From Streptomyces chumphonensis (GTDB taxonomy: Bacteria; Actinomycetota; Actinomycetes; Streptomycetales; Streptomycetaceae), in contig NZ_JACXYU010000001.1 of NCBI RefSeq assembly GCF_014779715.1, positions 620,001 to 684,000 of the forward strand: 64,000 nucleotides of DNA, read 5' to 3'. Shown piece after piece: positions 1-8,999 of this stretch. The translations under genes and the position numbers were made by a program. Below the pieces are notes generated by a model, which searched no databases, was not told where the DNA came from, and was given only the letters and a program-made list of their open reading frames with translations. Positions within the stretch are counted from its first letter, which is position 1. Each line of letters starts with the position of its first letter.

Positions 1-122
1 GGGTGGGCGCGGGTGGCACCGCGCTCGGCGGCGCGGGTCTCCCACGCGATCGGAGGGGTGCGCGGACGGCCTGGCGCACCGGGTGGGGGAAGCGGGGTGG
101 GGATCAGGGACGGCCGGGGGCG
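1..122. other. window edge, no supportable gene
   Basis: GC-rich sequence before the stop codon of the first minus-strand gene. I see no start signal, domain or hairpin I would defend. It may be the downstream flank of that gene or the edge of a gene lying outside the window. Confidence 0.4.
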
Positions 123-1109
123 TCAGCGCGCGAGTACGGCCTTGCGGGCGACGTGCCGTCTGCGGCGTCCGCAGCGCGTGAAGAAGTCGACGCGCGGGGT
201 GTCCCCGAAGAGGTCGAGCCGGACCCCGCGTTCCTCGGTCCATCCCTGGAAGCGGAACTCGCCGCCGCCGACGTGGACGAGGGCGATGGCCGGGCCGTCG
301 GTGATCTGGAGGACGAGCGTCCCCGCGTCGTCGATCACGCGCGCGGGCAGGTCCGGTTCGGCTGATTCGGCGGCCTGGTCGTCCAGGCGCAGGGCGAAGG
401 GAGGTACCGGGACCTCACAGCGGAAGTCGGCCGGTTCGAACGCCTGGAGCGGAACCTCGGGGCGGCTGAAGGCGACCTCGCTCACGGGGACGCGTCGGCG
501 GAACGCCTCGGGGAACAGGGCGAACAGTTCGGGGCTGACCAGGCAGTCGACCACCAGGTGGATCCGCGCCCGCTCCCCGGTGTTGGAGACGCTGTGCGGG
601 CGGCTGAAGTCCCCGTACCACAACGTTCCGGGCTGCCAGCGGTGCTGCACTCCGTCGATGGTCAGGACGGCGCCCGGGTTGGTGCGGATCGGCACGTGCA
701 CCCGCACGAACCCGTACGGCAGGCCGGTCGGGGTGTCGCGGTGCTCGGGGACGGTGACGCCCGGGGCCAGGGACATCAGACGGGCGCTGCGCAGTTCGGC
801 GGGCAGCGACGCGAGGACCTCGGTGAGGTACGGCGCGTGCGCGGCCCACGGGGTGTCGGCGAACCCCTGGAGGCCGGGGCCGCCCGGGTCGGTGCGGTCG
901 GGGTCCCCACCGGGGGCGCGCAGGGCGAGGCAACGCCAGTCGGTCTGCTCGGACGGGGTCAACCCGTCCCCGTCCACCAGGGATCGCTGGGTGCCCCAGG
1001 TCCGTGCGCCGAGTCGGTCCACATCGGCTTGCAGCTGTTCGGGGTCGAAGGTCTGCCGCAGTTTCGCGGCTTCGGGTAAGTCTGCGATCGGGTCGTTCGA
1101 CACGCTCAC
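123..1109 (-). CDS. aspartyl/asparaginyl beta-hydroxylase-type dioxygenase
   Basis: A 328-residue protein of the Fe(II)/2-oxoglutarate-dependent cupin type related to aspartyl/asparaginyl beta-hydroxylases. The metal-binding HxD appears as PEHRDT, and the distal histidine lies in RPHSVSNTGERARIHL; the arginine of that segment is in the place expected for 2-oxoglutarate binding. The open frame runs upstream to 1388, but the GTG at 1109 has GGAGGGGG at 1115-1122 five bases ahead, so I take it as the start. A second in-frame GTG lies two codons later. No signal peptide is visible, so it should be cytosolic. In actinomycetes such enzymes modify proteins, free amino acids or peptide natural products; the substrate cannot be read from this context. 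The C-terminal 100 or so residues carry no motif I recognise. Confidence 0.75.
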   Translation of the reverse strand: MSVSNDPIADLPEAAKLRQTFDPEQLQADVDRLGARTWGTQRSLVDGDGLTPSEQTDWRCLALRAPGGDPDRTDPGGPGLQGFADTPWAAHAPYLTEVLASLPAELRSARLMSLAPGVTVPEHRDTPTGLPYGFVRVHVPIRTNPGAVLTIDGVQHRWQPGTLWYGDFSRPHSVSNTGERARIHLVVDCLVSPELFALFPEAFRRRVPVSEVAFSRPEVPLQAFEPADFRCEVPVPPFALRLDDQAAESAEPDLPARVIDDAGTLVLQITDGPAIALVHVGGGEFRFQGWTEERGVRLDLFGDTPRVDFFTRCGRRRRHVARKAVLAR

Positions 1110-1579
1110 GTGTTCCCCCTCCGGATGTTCGCCGGACCTGATGGAGCATTCATGGGCGGGTATGCCACGCGCAAGTGGGTATGCCGTCTTGACCTTTGCC
1201 CGGAATGTTGTTATTCGCGTGGCAGACGCTGGCCCTCTCCCGGTATCCGAACCGTCCTGCGCGCGACCGACACAGCTCCTGAGCTGCGTCATCTCCCCCC
1301 GCCGCGCGCGGGGGCGCAGCAGGTCCGGCCGGGGAGGACTTGCGCCCCCGCGAAGAGGCGCAGAAGAGCCGAAAGGCCGGAAAGTCACCCCACCTGGCGT
1401 GATACCGGGGTATGGGGGTCGCGCCCTTCGCGTTCGCCTTGACGGGTTGTCAGGGCCTCGTCAGAGCGTTAACTTAACTGCTCACACGCGTGTACTTAAC
1501 CCCCCGCTTAAGCGTCGTGCGCCCCGCCCGGCCCAGCCGCCGTGCCCGGCGCCGCACCCACCCCCACGAGGAGACGCCC
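1110..1579. promoter_or_regulatory. divergent intergenic region with 9-bp direct repeats
   Basis: A 470-base stretch between two divergent genes. The 9-mer GGGTATGCC occurs at 1158-1166 and again at 1177-1185, a 19-base period that puts both copies on one face of the helix, as for a dimeric regulator. On the plus strand TTGACC (1189-1194) is followed after 17 bases by TATTCG (1212-1217), a plausible but imperfect promoter. No gene is seen; the open frames here have no start signals. Confidence 0.35.
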
Positions 1580-2863
1580 ATGCGTCGACGCCGTCCCGTG
1601 CTCCTGTCCCTGACCGCCCTCGCGGCCGTGTTCGGCTGCGGACTCGCGGCCCTGCCCGCCACCCCGGCGAACGCCGGTCCGCCGCCCCACACCGAGTGGC
1701 GGGAGGTGTTCTCCCCCGACGGCTCGATCACCCGCGTCGAGATACCCCGGCAGCCCGAGCAGGCGCCGAGCGCCCGGGACCGGGAGGCGGCAGCCGCCGC
1801 CGAGGTGGTGCCCATCCGCCAGACCGGCCCCTCCGAGAGCCGGTTCGACATGGTGATCGTCGGCGACGGCTACACCGCCGCCGAGTCCGCCACCCTGCGG
1901 CGCCACGCGGAGGAGAAGTGGGCCGAGATCGCGGCCACCGCCCCCTGGGACCGGTACCGCGACGGCGTCAACGTCTGGCTGGTGAACGTCGTCTCCGCCG
2001 AGTCGGGCGTCGACCACGACCCGCGGCGCGGCGTCTACCGGGACACCGCGCTCGACATGCACTTCTTCTGCGGCGGCATCGAACGGCTGCTGTGCCTGAA
2101 CGAGTCCAAGGCCCAGTCCTACGCCGCCCAGGCCCCCGACGCCGACGCGATCCTCGCCGTCGGCAACACCACCAAGTACGGCGGTGCCGGCTACCCGAGC
2201 CTGGCCACCGTCGCGGGCGGCAACGACCAGGCCGGGCGCATCGCCATCCACGAACTGGGCCACTCCGTCGGCGGCCTGGCCGACGAGTACTGGACGCCCG
2301 GCACCACCCACAGCGGCGGCGAGCCCTCCGAGCCCAACGTCACCACCGACCCGAACGGCGCCAAGTGGGCCGCCTACCACGGACGTTCCACCCCGGACGG
2401 CGGCGTGATCGGCGCCTTCGAAGGCGGCCACCAGTACGAGAACGGCATCTACCGGCCGTCGCAGGACTCGCTGATGCGCAACATCAACAAGCCCTTCAAC
2501 CTCGTCGGCCTCGACGTCATGGACCGCGCCATCAGCGCCGAGATCAGCGACGGCCCCGGCACGGCCTGCACCGGCCACGAGAACACCCGCACCGGCAGCC
2601 TCCCCGCCGGGGGCTCGGCCCACCAGCCCGGCGGCGGCTCCTTCCACGCCGCAGCCGGCACCCACCGCGCCTGCCTGGACGCCCCCGACGGCGCCCGCTT
2701 CACCCTCGCCCTCCTGCACTGGGACGGCCGGGCCTGGCGGACGGTCGCCACCGGCGACGCCGACGGCAGCCTCCGGCACACCGGCGCCCGGGGCCACTAC
2801 GCCTACCGCCTGAGCGCCGCCTCGGGATCGGGCGCCTACACCCTCGGCTACGACACCCCCTAA
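1580..2863 (+). CDS. secreted M64-family (IgA peptidase-like) metalloprotease
   Basis: A 427-residue exported zinc metalloprotease of family M64. The ATG at 1580 has GAGGAG about eight bases ahead and begins a classic Sec signal peptide (MRRRRP, a hydrophobic run, then PANA). The active-site motif is HELGHSVGGLADEY near residue 229: two zinc histidines and the catalytic glutamate, followed by the conserved L-x-DEY of the family. FDMVIVGDGYTAAE near the start of the catalytic domain is also characteristic. After the protease domain, about 110 C-terminal residues look like a beta-rich domain. The family was named after a Clostridium enzyme that cuts IgA; in soil actinomycetes the role is probably extracellular protein breakdown. 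The gene stands alone and is followed by a strong hairpin. Confidence 0.85.
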   Translation: MRRRRPVLLSLTALAAVFGCGLAALPATPANAGPPPHTEWREVFSPDGSITRVEIPRQPEQAPSARDREAAAAAEVVPIRQTGPSESRFDMVIVGDGYTAAESATLRRHAEEKWAEIAATAPWDRYRDGVNVWLVNVVSAESGVDHDPRRGVYRDTALDMHFFCGGIERLLCLNESKAQSYAAQAPDADAILAVGNTTKYGGAGYPSLATVAGGNDQAGRIAIHELGHSVGGLADEYWTPGTTHSGGEPSEPNVTTDPNGAKWAAYHGRSTPDGGVIGAFEGGHQYENGIYRPSQDSLMRNINKPFNLVGLDVMDRAISAEISDGPGTACTGHENTRTGSLPAGGSAHQPGGGSFHAAAGTHRACLDAPDGARFTLALLHWDGRAWRTVATGDADGSLRHTGARGHYAYRLSAASGSGAYTLGYDTP

Positions 2864-2893
2864 GGGGATCTGGCCCGCCGCCACCCCCGGCCC

Positions 2894-2924
2894 CGGGCCC
2901 CGCGCACGCCACGCGCGGGGCCCG
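2894..2924. terminator. intrinsic-type terminator hairpin after M64 protease
   Basis: A perfect 12-bp stem (CGGGCCCCGCGC at 2894-2905 with its complement at 2913-2924) and a seven-base loop, 30 bases after the protease stop. No U-tract follows, as is usual in streptomycetes. Confidence 0.65.
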
Positions 2925-3049
2925 ACCGGCGCGGGGCGGCGTGGTGCGCGGCGGGACGAGGGGGGATCATGCTCGGGGAACGCCCGACGCGGCCCCCGCG
3001 CGGACCGCCACGGACGCGCCGCACCCCCGACGACGCGGAGGAGTGACCG

Positions 3050-4693
3050 ATGCCCGACGAGCACGCCGGACGGCCGGCCCGGCCCGAGGACCTGATCGAC
3101 GTCGCCCGGCTCGTGACCGCCTACTACGCGGTGCGTCCCGACCCGGCCGACCCGGCGCAGCGCGTCGCCTTCGGCACCTCCGGGCACCGGGGGTCGGCCC
3201 TCACCGGCTCGTTCAACGAGGACCACATCGCCGCCACCAGCCAGGCCATCTGCGAGTACCGGGCCCGGCAGGGCACCGACGGGCCGCTGTTCCTGGCCGC
3301 CGACACCCACGCCCTGTCCGAGCCGGCCCGCGTCACGGCGGCCGAGGTGTTCGCCGCCAACGACGTGACACTGCTCGTCGACGAGGCCGACGGGTACACG
3401 CCCACCCCGGCGCTCTCGCACGCCGTCCTCACCCACAATCGGGGCCGCGCCTCCGGACGGGCGGACGGCGTCGTCGTCACCCCCTCGCACAACCCGCCCT
3501 CCGACGGCGGGTTCAAGTACAACCCGCCGCACGGCGGGCCCGCCGGGTCCCAGGCCACCGGCTGGATTCAGGAGCGCGCGAACGAGATCGTCGCGGGCGG
3601 ACTGAAGGAGGTGCGGCGGCTGCCCCTGGCCCGCGCGCTGGCCGCACCGACCACCGGCCGGTACGACTTCCTCGGCTCCTACGTGCGCGACCTGCCCTCC
3701 GTCCTCGACCTGGACGCCGTCCGCGCGGCGGGCGTGCGGATCGGCGCCGACCCCCTCGGCGGCGCCTCGGTCGCCTACTGGGGCCGCATCGCGGAGGAGC
3801 ACCGGCTCGACCTCACCGTCGTCAACCCGCACACCGACCCCACCTGGCGCTTCATGACGCTGGACTGGGACGGGAAGATCCGCATGGACTGCTCCTCCCC
3901 CCACGCGATGGCCTCCCTGATCGCGGCGCGCGACGCCTACCAGATCGCGACCGGCAACGACGCGGACGCCGACCGGCACGGCATCGTCACCCCCGACGGC
4001 GGCCTGATGAACCCGAACCACTACCTGGCCGCCGCCATCGCCTACCTCTTCCGGCACCGGGAGGGCTGGCCCGCCGGGGCGGGCGTCGGCAAGACGCTGG
4101 TGTCCTCCGGCATGATCGACCGGGTCGCGGCGGACCTCGGCCGGGAGCTGGTCGAAGTCCCCGTCGGCTTCAAGTGGTTCGTGGACGGCCTGGCCTCCGG
4201 CACACTCGGCTTCGGCGGCGAGGAGTCGGCCGGCGCCTCGTTCCTGCGCCGCGACGGCTCGGTGTGGACGACCGACAAGGACGGCATCGTCCTCGCCCTG
4301 CTGGCCGCCGAGATGCTCGCCGTCACCGGACGCACGCCCAGCGAGCAGTACGTCGACCTCACCGAACGCTTCGGCGCACCGGCCTACGCCCGCGTCGACG
4401 CCCCCGCGACCCGCGAGCAGAAGGCGGCCCTCGGTCGCCTGTCCCCCGGCCAGGTCACCGCCGACACCCTCGCGGGCGACCCGATCACCTCCGTCCTCAG
4501 CCACGCGCCGGGCAACGACGCGCCCCTGGGCGGCATCAAGGTGTGCACCGCCGACGCCTGGTTCGCCGCCCGGCCCTCGGGCACCGAGGACGTCTACAAG
4601 GTGTACGCCGAGTCCTTCCGCGGCCCAGACCACCTGGCCCGCGTCCAGGACGAGGCCCGCGCCCTCGTCACCACCGCCCTGACCACCGGCTGA
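3050..4693 (+). CDS. pgm: phosphoglucomutase (alpha-D-glucose-phosphate-specific)
   Basis: A 547-residue phosphohexomutase that interconverts glucose 1-phosphate and glucose 6-phosphate in the cytosol, linking glycogen, trehalose and UDP-glucose metabolism to glycolysis. All four family signatures are present in order: the phosphoserine loop [11 protein letters not shown] (serine near residue 146), the metal loop [10 protein letters not shown] near 305, the sugar-binding loop [10 protein letters not shown] near 390, and the phosphate-binding [16 protein letters not shown] near 507. Length matches the bacterial Pgm subfamily that acts on glucose phosphate. The ATG is preceded by GGAGGAG at the right distance. 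It is a single gene between two exported proteins, so the neighbours say nothing about regulation. Confidence 0.93.
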   Translation: MPDEHAGRPARPEDLIDVARLVTAYYAVRPDPADPAQRVAFGTSGHRGSALTGSFNEDHIAATSQAICEYRARQGTDGPLFLAADTHALSEPARVTAAEVFAANDVTLLVDEADGYTPTPALSHAVLTHNRGRASGRADGVVVTPSHNPPSDGGFKYNPPHGGPAGSQATGWIQERANEIVAGGLKEVRRLPLARALAAPTTGRYDFLGSYVRDLPSVLDLDAVRAAGVRIGADPLGGASVAYWGRIAEEHRLDLTVVNPHTDPTWRFMTLDWDGKIRMDCSSPHAMASLIAARDAYQIATGNDADADRHGIVTPDGGLMNPNHYLAAAIAYLFRHREGWPAGAGVGKTLVSSGMIDRVAADLGRELVEVPVGFKWFVDGLASGTLGFGGEESAGASFLRRDGSVWTTDKDGIVLALLAAEMLAVTGRTPSEQYVDLTERFGAPAYARVDAPATREQKAALGRLSPGQVTADTLAGDPITSVLSHAPGNDAPLGGIKVCTADAWFAARPSGTEDVYKVYAESFRGPDHLARVQDEARALVTTALTTG

Positions 4694-5109
4694 CCGCCAC
4701 CCGGCCACCGCCCCGGCCACCGCCTCCGCCGCCGTCGTGGTGGCGGGACGGGGTCGGCGGTGGTGTCCGCCGGTCAACAGGGCACGGAGCGGTACCGCGC
4801 CTTTTCGGCCAGATTCGCGGCCCCGAACCGCCGGGACGTGTGCCCCCCCTGGGGCCGGACGCACGGCTCGGTTCGGCTCGTTCCGCAGGCATATTCCGGT
4901 TTCACTCCTTCTTCACGTGACGCCGGTCGTCCACACCGCGCCTTCACCGAAGTTGACCGGAGTGCGACGCCAGGGGTCCGAAGTCCGTTGCCCGGCGCTG
5001 ATCATGATGTGAGCATGACCGGTGCCCGATGACCGTCGCAGTCGGCGGAGGAACGGCGCACCGACCGGCCGGTCCGCCGCGTGCTGCGCCTGCCCAAGGA
5101 GTCCGTCAC
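4694..5109. other. intergenic region after pgm
   Basis: A 416-base stretch with no gene I can support. Just after pgm, CCACCGCC (4717-4724) can pair with GGCGGTGG (4756-4763) across a 31-base loop containing a smaller stem, a weak terminator candidate. The remainder presumably holds the promoter of the repeat protein at 5110, but I see no convincing -10/-35 pair. Confidence 0.35.
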
Positions 5110-5604
5110 ATGAAGCGATCGAGAATCCGTACGGCCATCACCGCGGCGACCGGCGCGGCAGCGCTCGCCCTCGGCGGCCTGGCCGCCGCGCCCGCAGCCG
5201 CCGCGCCCTCCAGCGCGCCGTCGGCACAGGAGAGCGCAACGGCTGCCTCCGGATTCTGGGCGTGCACCGTCCCGTCCGGGAAGACCTACAGCGACACCGA
5301 CCGCCGCTTCCGGGGCACCTGCAACCCCTCCGGCTGGGGCACCAGCTACTACGTCGTCGACCCGGCCGACGGCATCTGGGCGTGCACCGTCCCGTCCGGC
5401 TACACCTACACCGACACCGACCGCCGCTACCGGGGCAACTGCAACGCCACCGACTACGGCACCAGCTACCTGCTGGCCGAACCCCGCACCGGGATCTGGG
5501 CCTGCACCATCCCGTCCGGCTTCTCCTACACCGACACCGACCGGCGCTACCGGGGCAACTGCAACCCGACCGGCTGGGGCACCAGCTACCTCCTGGTGGG
5601 CTGA
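5110..5604 (+). CDS. small secreted protein with three tandem WACT repeats
   Basis: A 164-residue exported protein of unknown function. The ATG at 5110 follows AAGGAG by about eight bases and starts a Sec signal peptide (MKRSRIRTAITAATG, hydrophobic run, then AAPAAAAPS). The mature protein is almost entirely three tandem copies of a unit of about 43 residues: an aromatic residue then ACT(V/I)PSG, (Y/F)xYTDTDRR(Y/F)RG, a CN pair, and GTSY at the end. Each unit has exactly two cysteines, so each may close its own disulfide; the Asp/Tyr-rich middle could bind metal or carbohydrate. I do not recognise a named family. It is a single gene followed by a strong terminator. Confidence 0.8.
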   Translation: MKRSRIRTAITAATGAAALALGGLAAAPAAAAPSSAPSAQESATAASGFWACTVPSGKTYSDTDRRFRGTCNPSGWGTSYYVVDPADGIWACTVPSGYTYTDTDRRYRGNCNATDYGTSYLLAEPRTGIWACTIPSGFSYTDTDRRYRGNCNPTGWGTSYLLVG

Positions 5605-5619
5605 CCCCCGCTGCCCGAC

Positions 5620-5651
5620 GTGCGCCGCGCCGCCACCACGGCGCGGCGCAC
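5620..5651. terminator. terminator hairpin after the repeat protein
   Basis: A perfect 13-bp stem (GTGCGCCGCGCCG, 5620-5632, with its complement 5639-5651) and a six-base loop, starting 16 bases after the stop codon. Confidence 0.65.
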
Positions 5652-5822
5652 CGCCCGCCGGGCGGCGACCCGGCCGACTACTCGCGTTCGGCCGGCAGAT
5701 GGCTGAACGGTAGCCACCGGGTCGGACACTCCCACCCCTCTCGGCCCGGCCCTCCCCCGGTCCGCGCGGTCGCGGTAGGTTGGCCGAAACGAGGATCGGC
5801 AGCAGTGAGGTGACGACCCGTC

Positions 5823-6479
5823 GTGACGTCGAAGGGCACGGTGCGGGTCGCCCTGCTCGACGCCCACCCCGTCGTCCTCGCGGGCCTCGAAGCCTGGTAC
5901 GCCGCCTCCGGCGAGCCCATCACGGTGTGCGCCACGGGACGTGACCTCGCCACCGCGCTCGCCGGGCCGGGCCGGGATGCGGACGTCGTCGTGCTGGACC
6001 TGCACCTGTCCCCGGGGCGCCGCGCCTACGAGGAGCTGCGGACGCTCGTCGCCCAGGGGCGTCGGGTGCTCGTCCACGCCCCGGGCGAGAGCCGGACGGC
6101 GGCGGTCACCTGCCTCGACCTCGGCGCCCACACCCTGATCACCAAGGCCGAGGGTGCCCAGCACCTGGTGGCGGCCACCCTCGCGGCGGCCCGGGGCACC
6201 GGCTACACCTCCCCCGCCCTCGCCACCCTCCTCGGCGGAGCCAACCGACCGGACCGGCCGCAGCTCGCCCCGCGCGAGAGGGACGTCCTGCTGACGTGGT
6301 TCCGCTCGGACTCCAAGTCGGCCGTCGCCGCCGACCTCGGGATCTCCGTCCGGACGGTGAACACCTACCTGGACCGCATACGCGACAAGTACGGCGACGC
6401 GGGGCGCCCGGCCCGCACCAAGGCCCACCTCGTCGCGCGCGCCGTCCAGGACGGCCTGATCGCCCTGGACGACCTGTGA
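5823..6479 (+). CDS. LuxR/NarL-type orphan response regulator
   Basis: A 218-residue two-domain regulator. The N-terminal receiver domain has an acidic residue early (LLDAHP) and the likely phospho-acceptor aspartate in VVVLDLHL near residue 60; LITK supplies the conserved lysine. The C-terminal LuxR helix-turn-helix runs from about residue 145, with APRERDVLLTWF and the recognition region SVRTVNTYLDRIRDKY. No histidine kinase lies beside it, so it is an orphan regulator in this window, and its targets are unknown. The GTG at 5823 is the family-like start; the Shine-Dalgarno sequence is weak. A TAGGTT at 5776-5781 could be the -10 element, giving a leader of about 35 bases. Confidence 0.85.
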   Translation: MTSKGTVRVALLDAHPVVLAGLEAWYAASGEPITVCATGRDLATALAGPGRDADVVVLDLHLSPGRRAYEELRTLVAQGRRVLVHAPGESRTAAVTCLDLGAHTLITKAEGAQHLVAATLAAARGTGYTSPALATLLGGANRPDRPQLAPRERDVLLTWFRSDSKSAVAADLGISVRTVNTYLDRIRDKYGDAGRPARTKAHLVARAVQDGLIALDDL

Positions 6480-6507
6480 AGGCGCGTGCCCGGACGCAGT
6501 CAACCCG

Positions 6508-7224
6508 TCAGTGCGGCCGCATGGTTTCCAGGTCCGCCTGGAGGCCGGCGAGCACGGACTCGATGGTGTAGCGGTAGAGGGCGTCGGCCACGGCCCCGGA
6601 GTCCGTGGCCGACGCCCGGAGCCACGGTTGCAGGGAGGCCCATCCGGTTCCCGCCCCGGCGGGCGCCGCCATCTCCATCAGCGCGGTCGCCGCCTCGCCC
6701 GCCGAGGGTCCGACGAGCCGGCGGTCGTCGTCCAGCGCGATGAGCAGCACGGCGCTGTTCAGCAGGACGCCGTAGGCCAAGGGGGCTCGGTCGCCGAAGC
6801 CGGCGGACACCAGCAGGCCGATGCCCCGGTCCATGATCGGCAGGGCTGCGGGCACGGTCGCTCCGTCCCGGGCCAGGCGACGGGCGACGCCCGGGTACCG
6901 GCCGATGACGTCCCGGCCGGACAGGAGCAGTTCCCGGAACCACTCCTGCCAGCCCAGCTCGGGCGACGGGTTCGGCATCGTGGCCACGACGCGCTGCACC
7001 ACGGCGGCGACGACATCCTCGCGGTCCCCGACGTGGTGGGCGACGGTGTTGGGCCAGGTGCCCAACACCGTCGCCAGCTGACGGATGGTCCAGCCGTCCA
7101 GCCCGTGCTCCCGGGTGAGTTCCAGCGCGGCGTCGACCACCCGGTCAGGGGTGATCGACGGTCTGCGTCGCTTCGGGGGGACGGTCCGCTCTCCACGTCC
7201 CGGTCCACCGGGCCTCGCTGCCAT
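6508..7224 (-). CDS. TetR-family regulator, last gene of the ABC operon
   Basis: A 238-residue TetR-type repressor. The N-terminal helix-turn-helix is clear (ITPDRVVDAALELTREHG through IRQLATVLGTWPNTVAHHV, residues about 20-65); the C-terminal ligand-binding half is helical and variable as usual. I start it at the ATG at 7224: the open frame continues upstream only as a shadow of the ABC gene. It begins 28 bases after the stop of the second transporter gene, so it is probably the last gene of that operon and regulates it. A 17-bp palindrome ahead of the operon (11026-11042) is the natural candidate operator. The ligand is unknown; a siderophore or a transported drug are both possible. Confidence 0.85.
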   Translation of the reverse strand: MAARPGGPGRGERTVPPKRRRPSITPDRVVDAALELTREHGLDGWTIRQLATVLGTWPNTVAHHVGDREDVVAAVVQRVVATMPNPSPELGWQEWFRELLLSGRDVIGRYPGVARRLARDGATVPAALPIMDRGIGLLVSAGFGDRAPLAYGVLLNSAVLLIALDDDRRLVGPSAGEAATALMEMAAPAGAGTGWASLQPWLRASATDSGAVADALYRYTIESVLAGLQADLETMRPH

Positions 7225-7252
7225 GCCCGCCACCGTCTCACACCCCGGCCGG

Positions 7253-8995
7253 TCAGCCGACGGGCCGCAGGCGCCAGCCGCCGGCCCGTCGCCGCCCGTG
7301 CCAGAAGGCCGCGTACCGGCCGTCGGCGGCCACGAGCTCGGGGTGCGTGCCGCGCTCCACGATCCGTCCTCCATCCAGGACGAGGATCTGGTCCGCGCCG
7401 GTGACCGTGGTGAGCCGGTGCGCGACGACCAGCACCGTGCGCGTCCTGGCCAGCGAGGCGAGCGCCTCGGTGATGGCGGCCTCGTTCTCGGGGTCGACGG
7501 CGGCGGTGGCCTCGTCGAGCAGCACGATCGGGGACTTCTTGAGCAGGGCCCGTGCGAGGGAGACGCGCTGCCGCTCGCCGCCGGAGAGCGCCGAACCGCC
7601 CTCGCCGACCTGGGTGTCCCAACCATCCGGCAGGCGCTCGACGATCTCGTCGACCCGGGCCAGCCGGGCGGCCTCGACCACCTCGGCCGGGTCGGCGTCC
7701 GGGCGGGCGAGCCGGATGTTGTCGGCGATGCCGCCGTCGAAGAGGTACACGTCCTGGAGCACCGGGGTGATCAGGTCGGCCCGCTGCTCGCCGGTCAGGT
7801 CCCGCAGGTCGGCGCCGCCCACACGGATGGTGCCCGCGCCGGGCTCGGCGTCCAGGAAGCGGGCCAGGAGCCACAGCAGCGTCGTCTTGCCCGCGCCGGA
7901 CGGGCCGACGATCGCCGTGGTGGTGCCCGGCTCCGCGGTGAAGGTGATCTCCCGCAGGGCCGGGGGACCGCCGTCGACGTGGGAGAAGGTGAGCCGGTCC
8001 ACCTCGACCCGCGACCCGTCCAGGTCGGCCGGACGCGTGGGCTCCGGCAGCGGCGGCGTGGCCAGGACCTCGTTGATGCGGGCCAGGCTGTTGCGGGCCG
8101 TACGGATCTGCGCGCCGTACTCGGCCGACGCGGCCAGCGGCTCGGCGAAGCGGGCGAGCAGCGTGAGCAGGGCCACGAGCTCGGGAATGCGGTCCGGCTC
8201 GGTCAGGGCCAGGGACGCTCCGGCCACGAGCAGCGCCGTGAAGACCAGCTGCACCGTGAGGGCCGTCCCGCCCAGCGCCGGAAGGGCGCGGCGCACCTGC
8301 CGACGGCCCACGGCGTGCTGGGCGGAGAGGGCGTCGGCGAGCTGGACGTAGCCGTCGCCGGTGCGGCCCGCGGCGCGCAGCACGGGCTGGAGTCGGGCGA
8401 ACTCCACGATCCGGTCGCCCGCCTCCGCGCTGCGGTGGTGCAGTTCCTCGTCGACGGTGGCGGCGCGGCCCGCCGCCCACCGGTAGACCGCGAACACCAG
8501 GGGGACCGCGGCGAGGGCGCACAGCCCCAACCGCCAGTCGAGCACGAGCAGCCCGGTCACCACGGTCACCGGCGTCACGGCGGCGGAGAGCAGCGGCTGG
8601 AGGAGGTGGGCGGGCAGTCCCATGATGTCGACGACGCCCTTGCTGGCCAGTTGACCGACGCGGCCGACGCGGTCCCCGCCGAACCAGCCGATCGGCAGTT
8701 GGGCGAGGTGGTCCCCGAGCCGGTGGTGCAGGGTGCGGGAGAGCAGGTGGCCGAGCCGGAAGCCGAGCTGCTGGCCGGCGTAGGACACCAGCCAACTCGC
8801 CACGACGGCCGCCGCGAGGGCGCCGAACCAGCGGGTCGCGGCCGCCACGTCGCCGCGCAGGAGATCACGCAGGACCGGGACGAGCAGGATATAGGCGAGG
8901 CCCTGCAACACGCCGTAGAGGACGAGTGCGGTGAGGTAGAGGCGGTAGGCCGGACGGTGTTCCGTCCCCAGCAGCCGTCCGAGTTCGCGGATCAC
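7253..8995 (-). CDS. ABC transporter, fused permease and ATPase (IrtB/YbtQ-like)
   Basis: A 580-residue half-transporter with an N-terminal membrane domain (six helices, residues about 15-310) fused to an ABC ATPase. Walker A is VGPSGAGKTT, the signature is ALSGGERQR and Walker B ends LLDEATAAVDPE. It starts at GTG 8995, four bases after the stop of the upstream half-transporter; that gene's last codons carry AAGGAG just before TAA, so the two are translationally coupled and almost certainly form a heterodimer. Pairs like this (mycobacterial IrtAB, Yersinia YbtPQ) import ferric siderophores although they have exporter topology. Import of iron chelates is supported by the iron-box-like site upstream of the operon. 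An exporter of a small metabolite is the alternative. Confidence 0.85.
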   Translation of the reverse strand: MIRELGRLLGTEHRPAYRLYLTALVLYGVLQGLAYILLVPVLRDLLRGDVAAATRWFGALAAAVVASWLVSYAGQQLGFRLGHLLSRTLHHRLGDHLAQLPIGWFGGDRVGRVGQLASKGVVDIMGLPAHLLQPLLSAAVTPVTVVTGLLVLDWRLGLCALAAVPLVFAVYRWAAGRAATVDEELHHRSAEAGDRIVEFARLQPVLRAAGRTGDGYVQLADALSAQHAVGRRQVRRALPALGGTALTVQLVFTALLVAGASLALTEPDRIPELVALLTLLARFAEPLAASAEYGAQIRTARNSLARINEVLATPPLPEPTRPADLDGSRVEVDRLTFSHVDGGPPALREITFTAEPGTTTAIVGPSGAGKTTLLWLLARFLDAEPGAGTIRVGGADLRDLTGEQRADLITPVLQDVYLFDGGIADNIRLARPDADPAEVVEAARLARVDEIVERLPDGWDTQVGEGGSALSGGERQRVSLARALLKKSPIVLLDEATAAVDPENEAAITEALASLARTRTVLVVAHRLTTVTGADQILVLDGGRIVERGTHPELVAADGRYAAFWHGRRRAGGWRLRPVG

Positions 8996-8999
8996 GGGG

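Noticed and set aside
13..4920. A 1635-codon plus-strand frame covering four kilobases
   Set aside because: Arg/Pro-rich translation crossing three real genes and intergenic DNA; a product of base composition.
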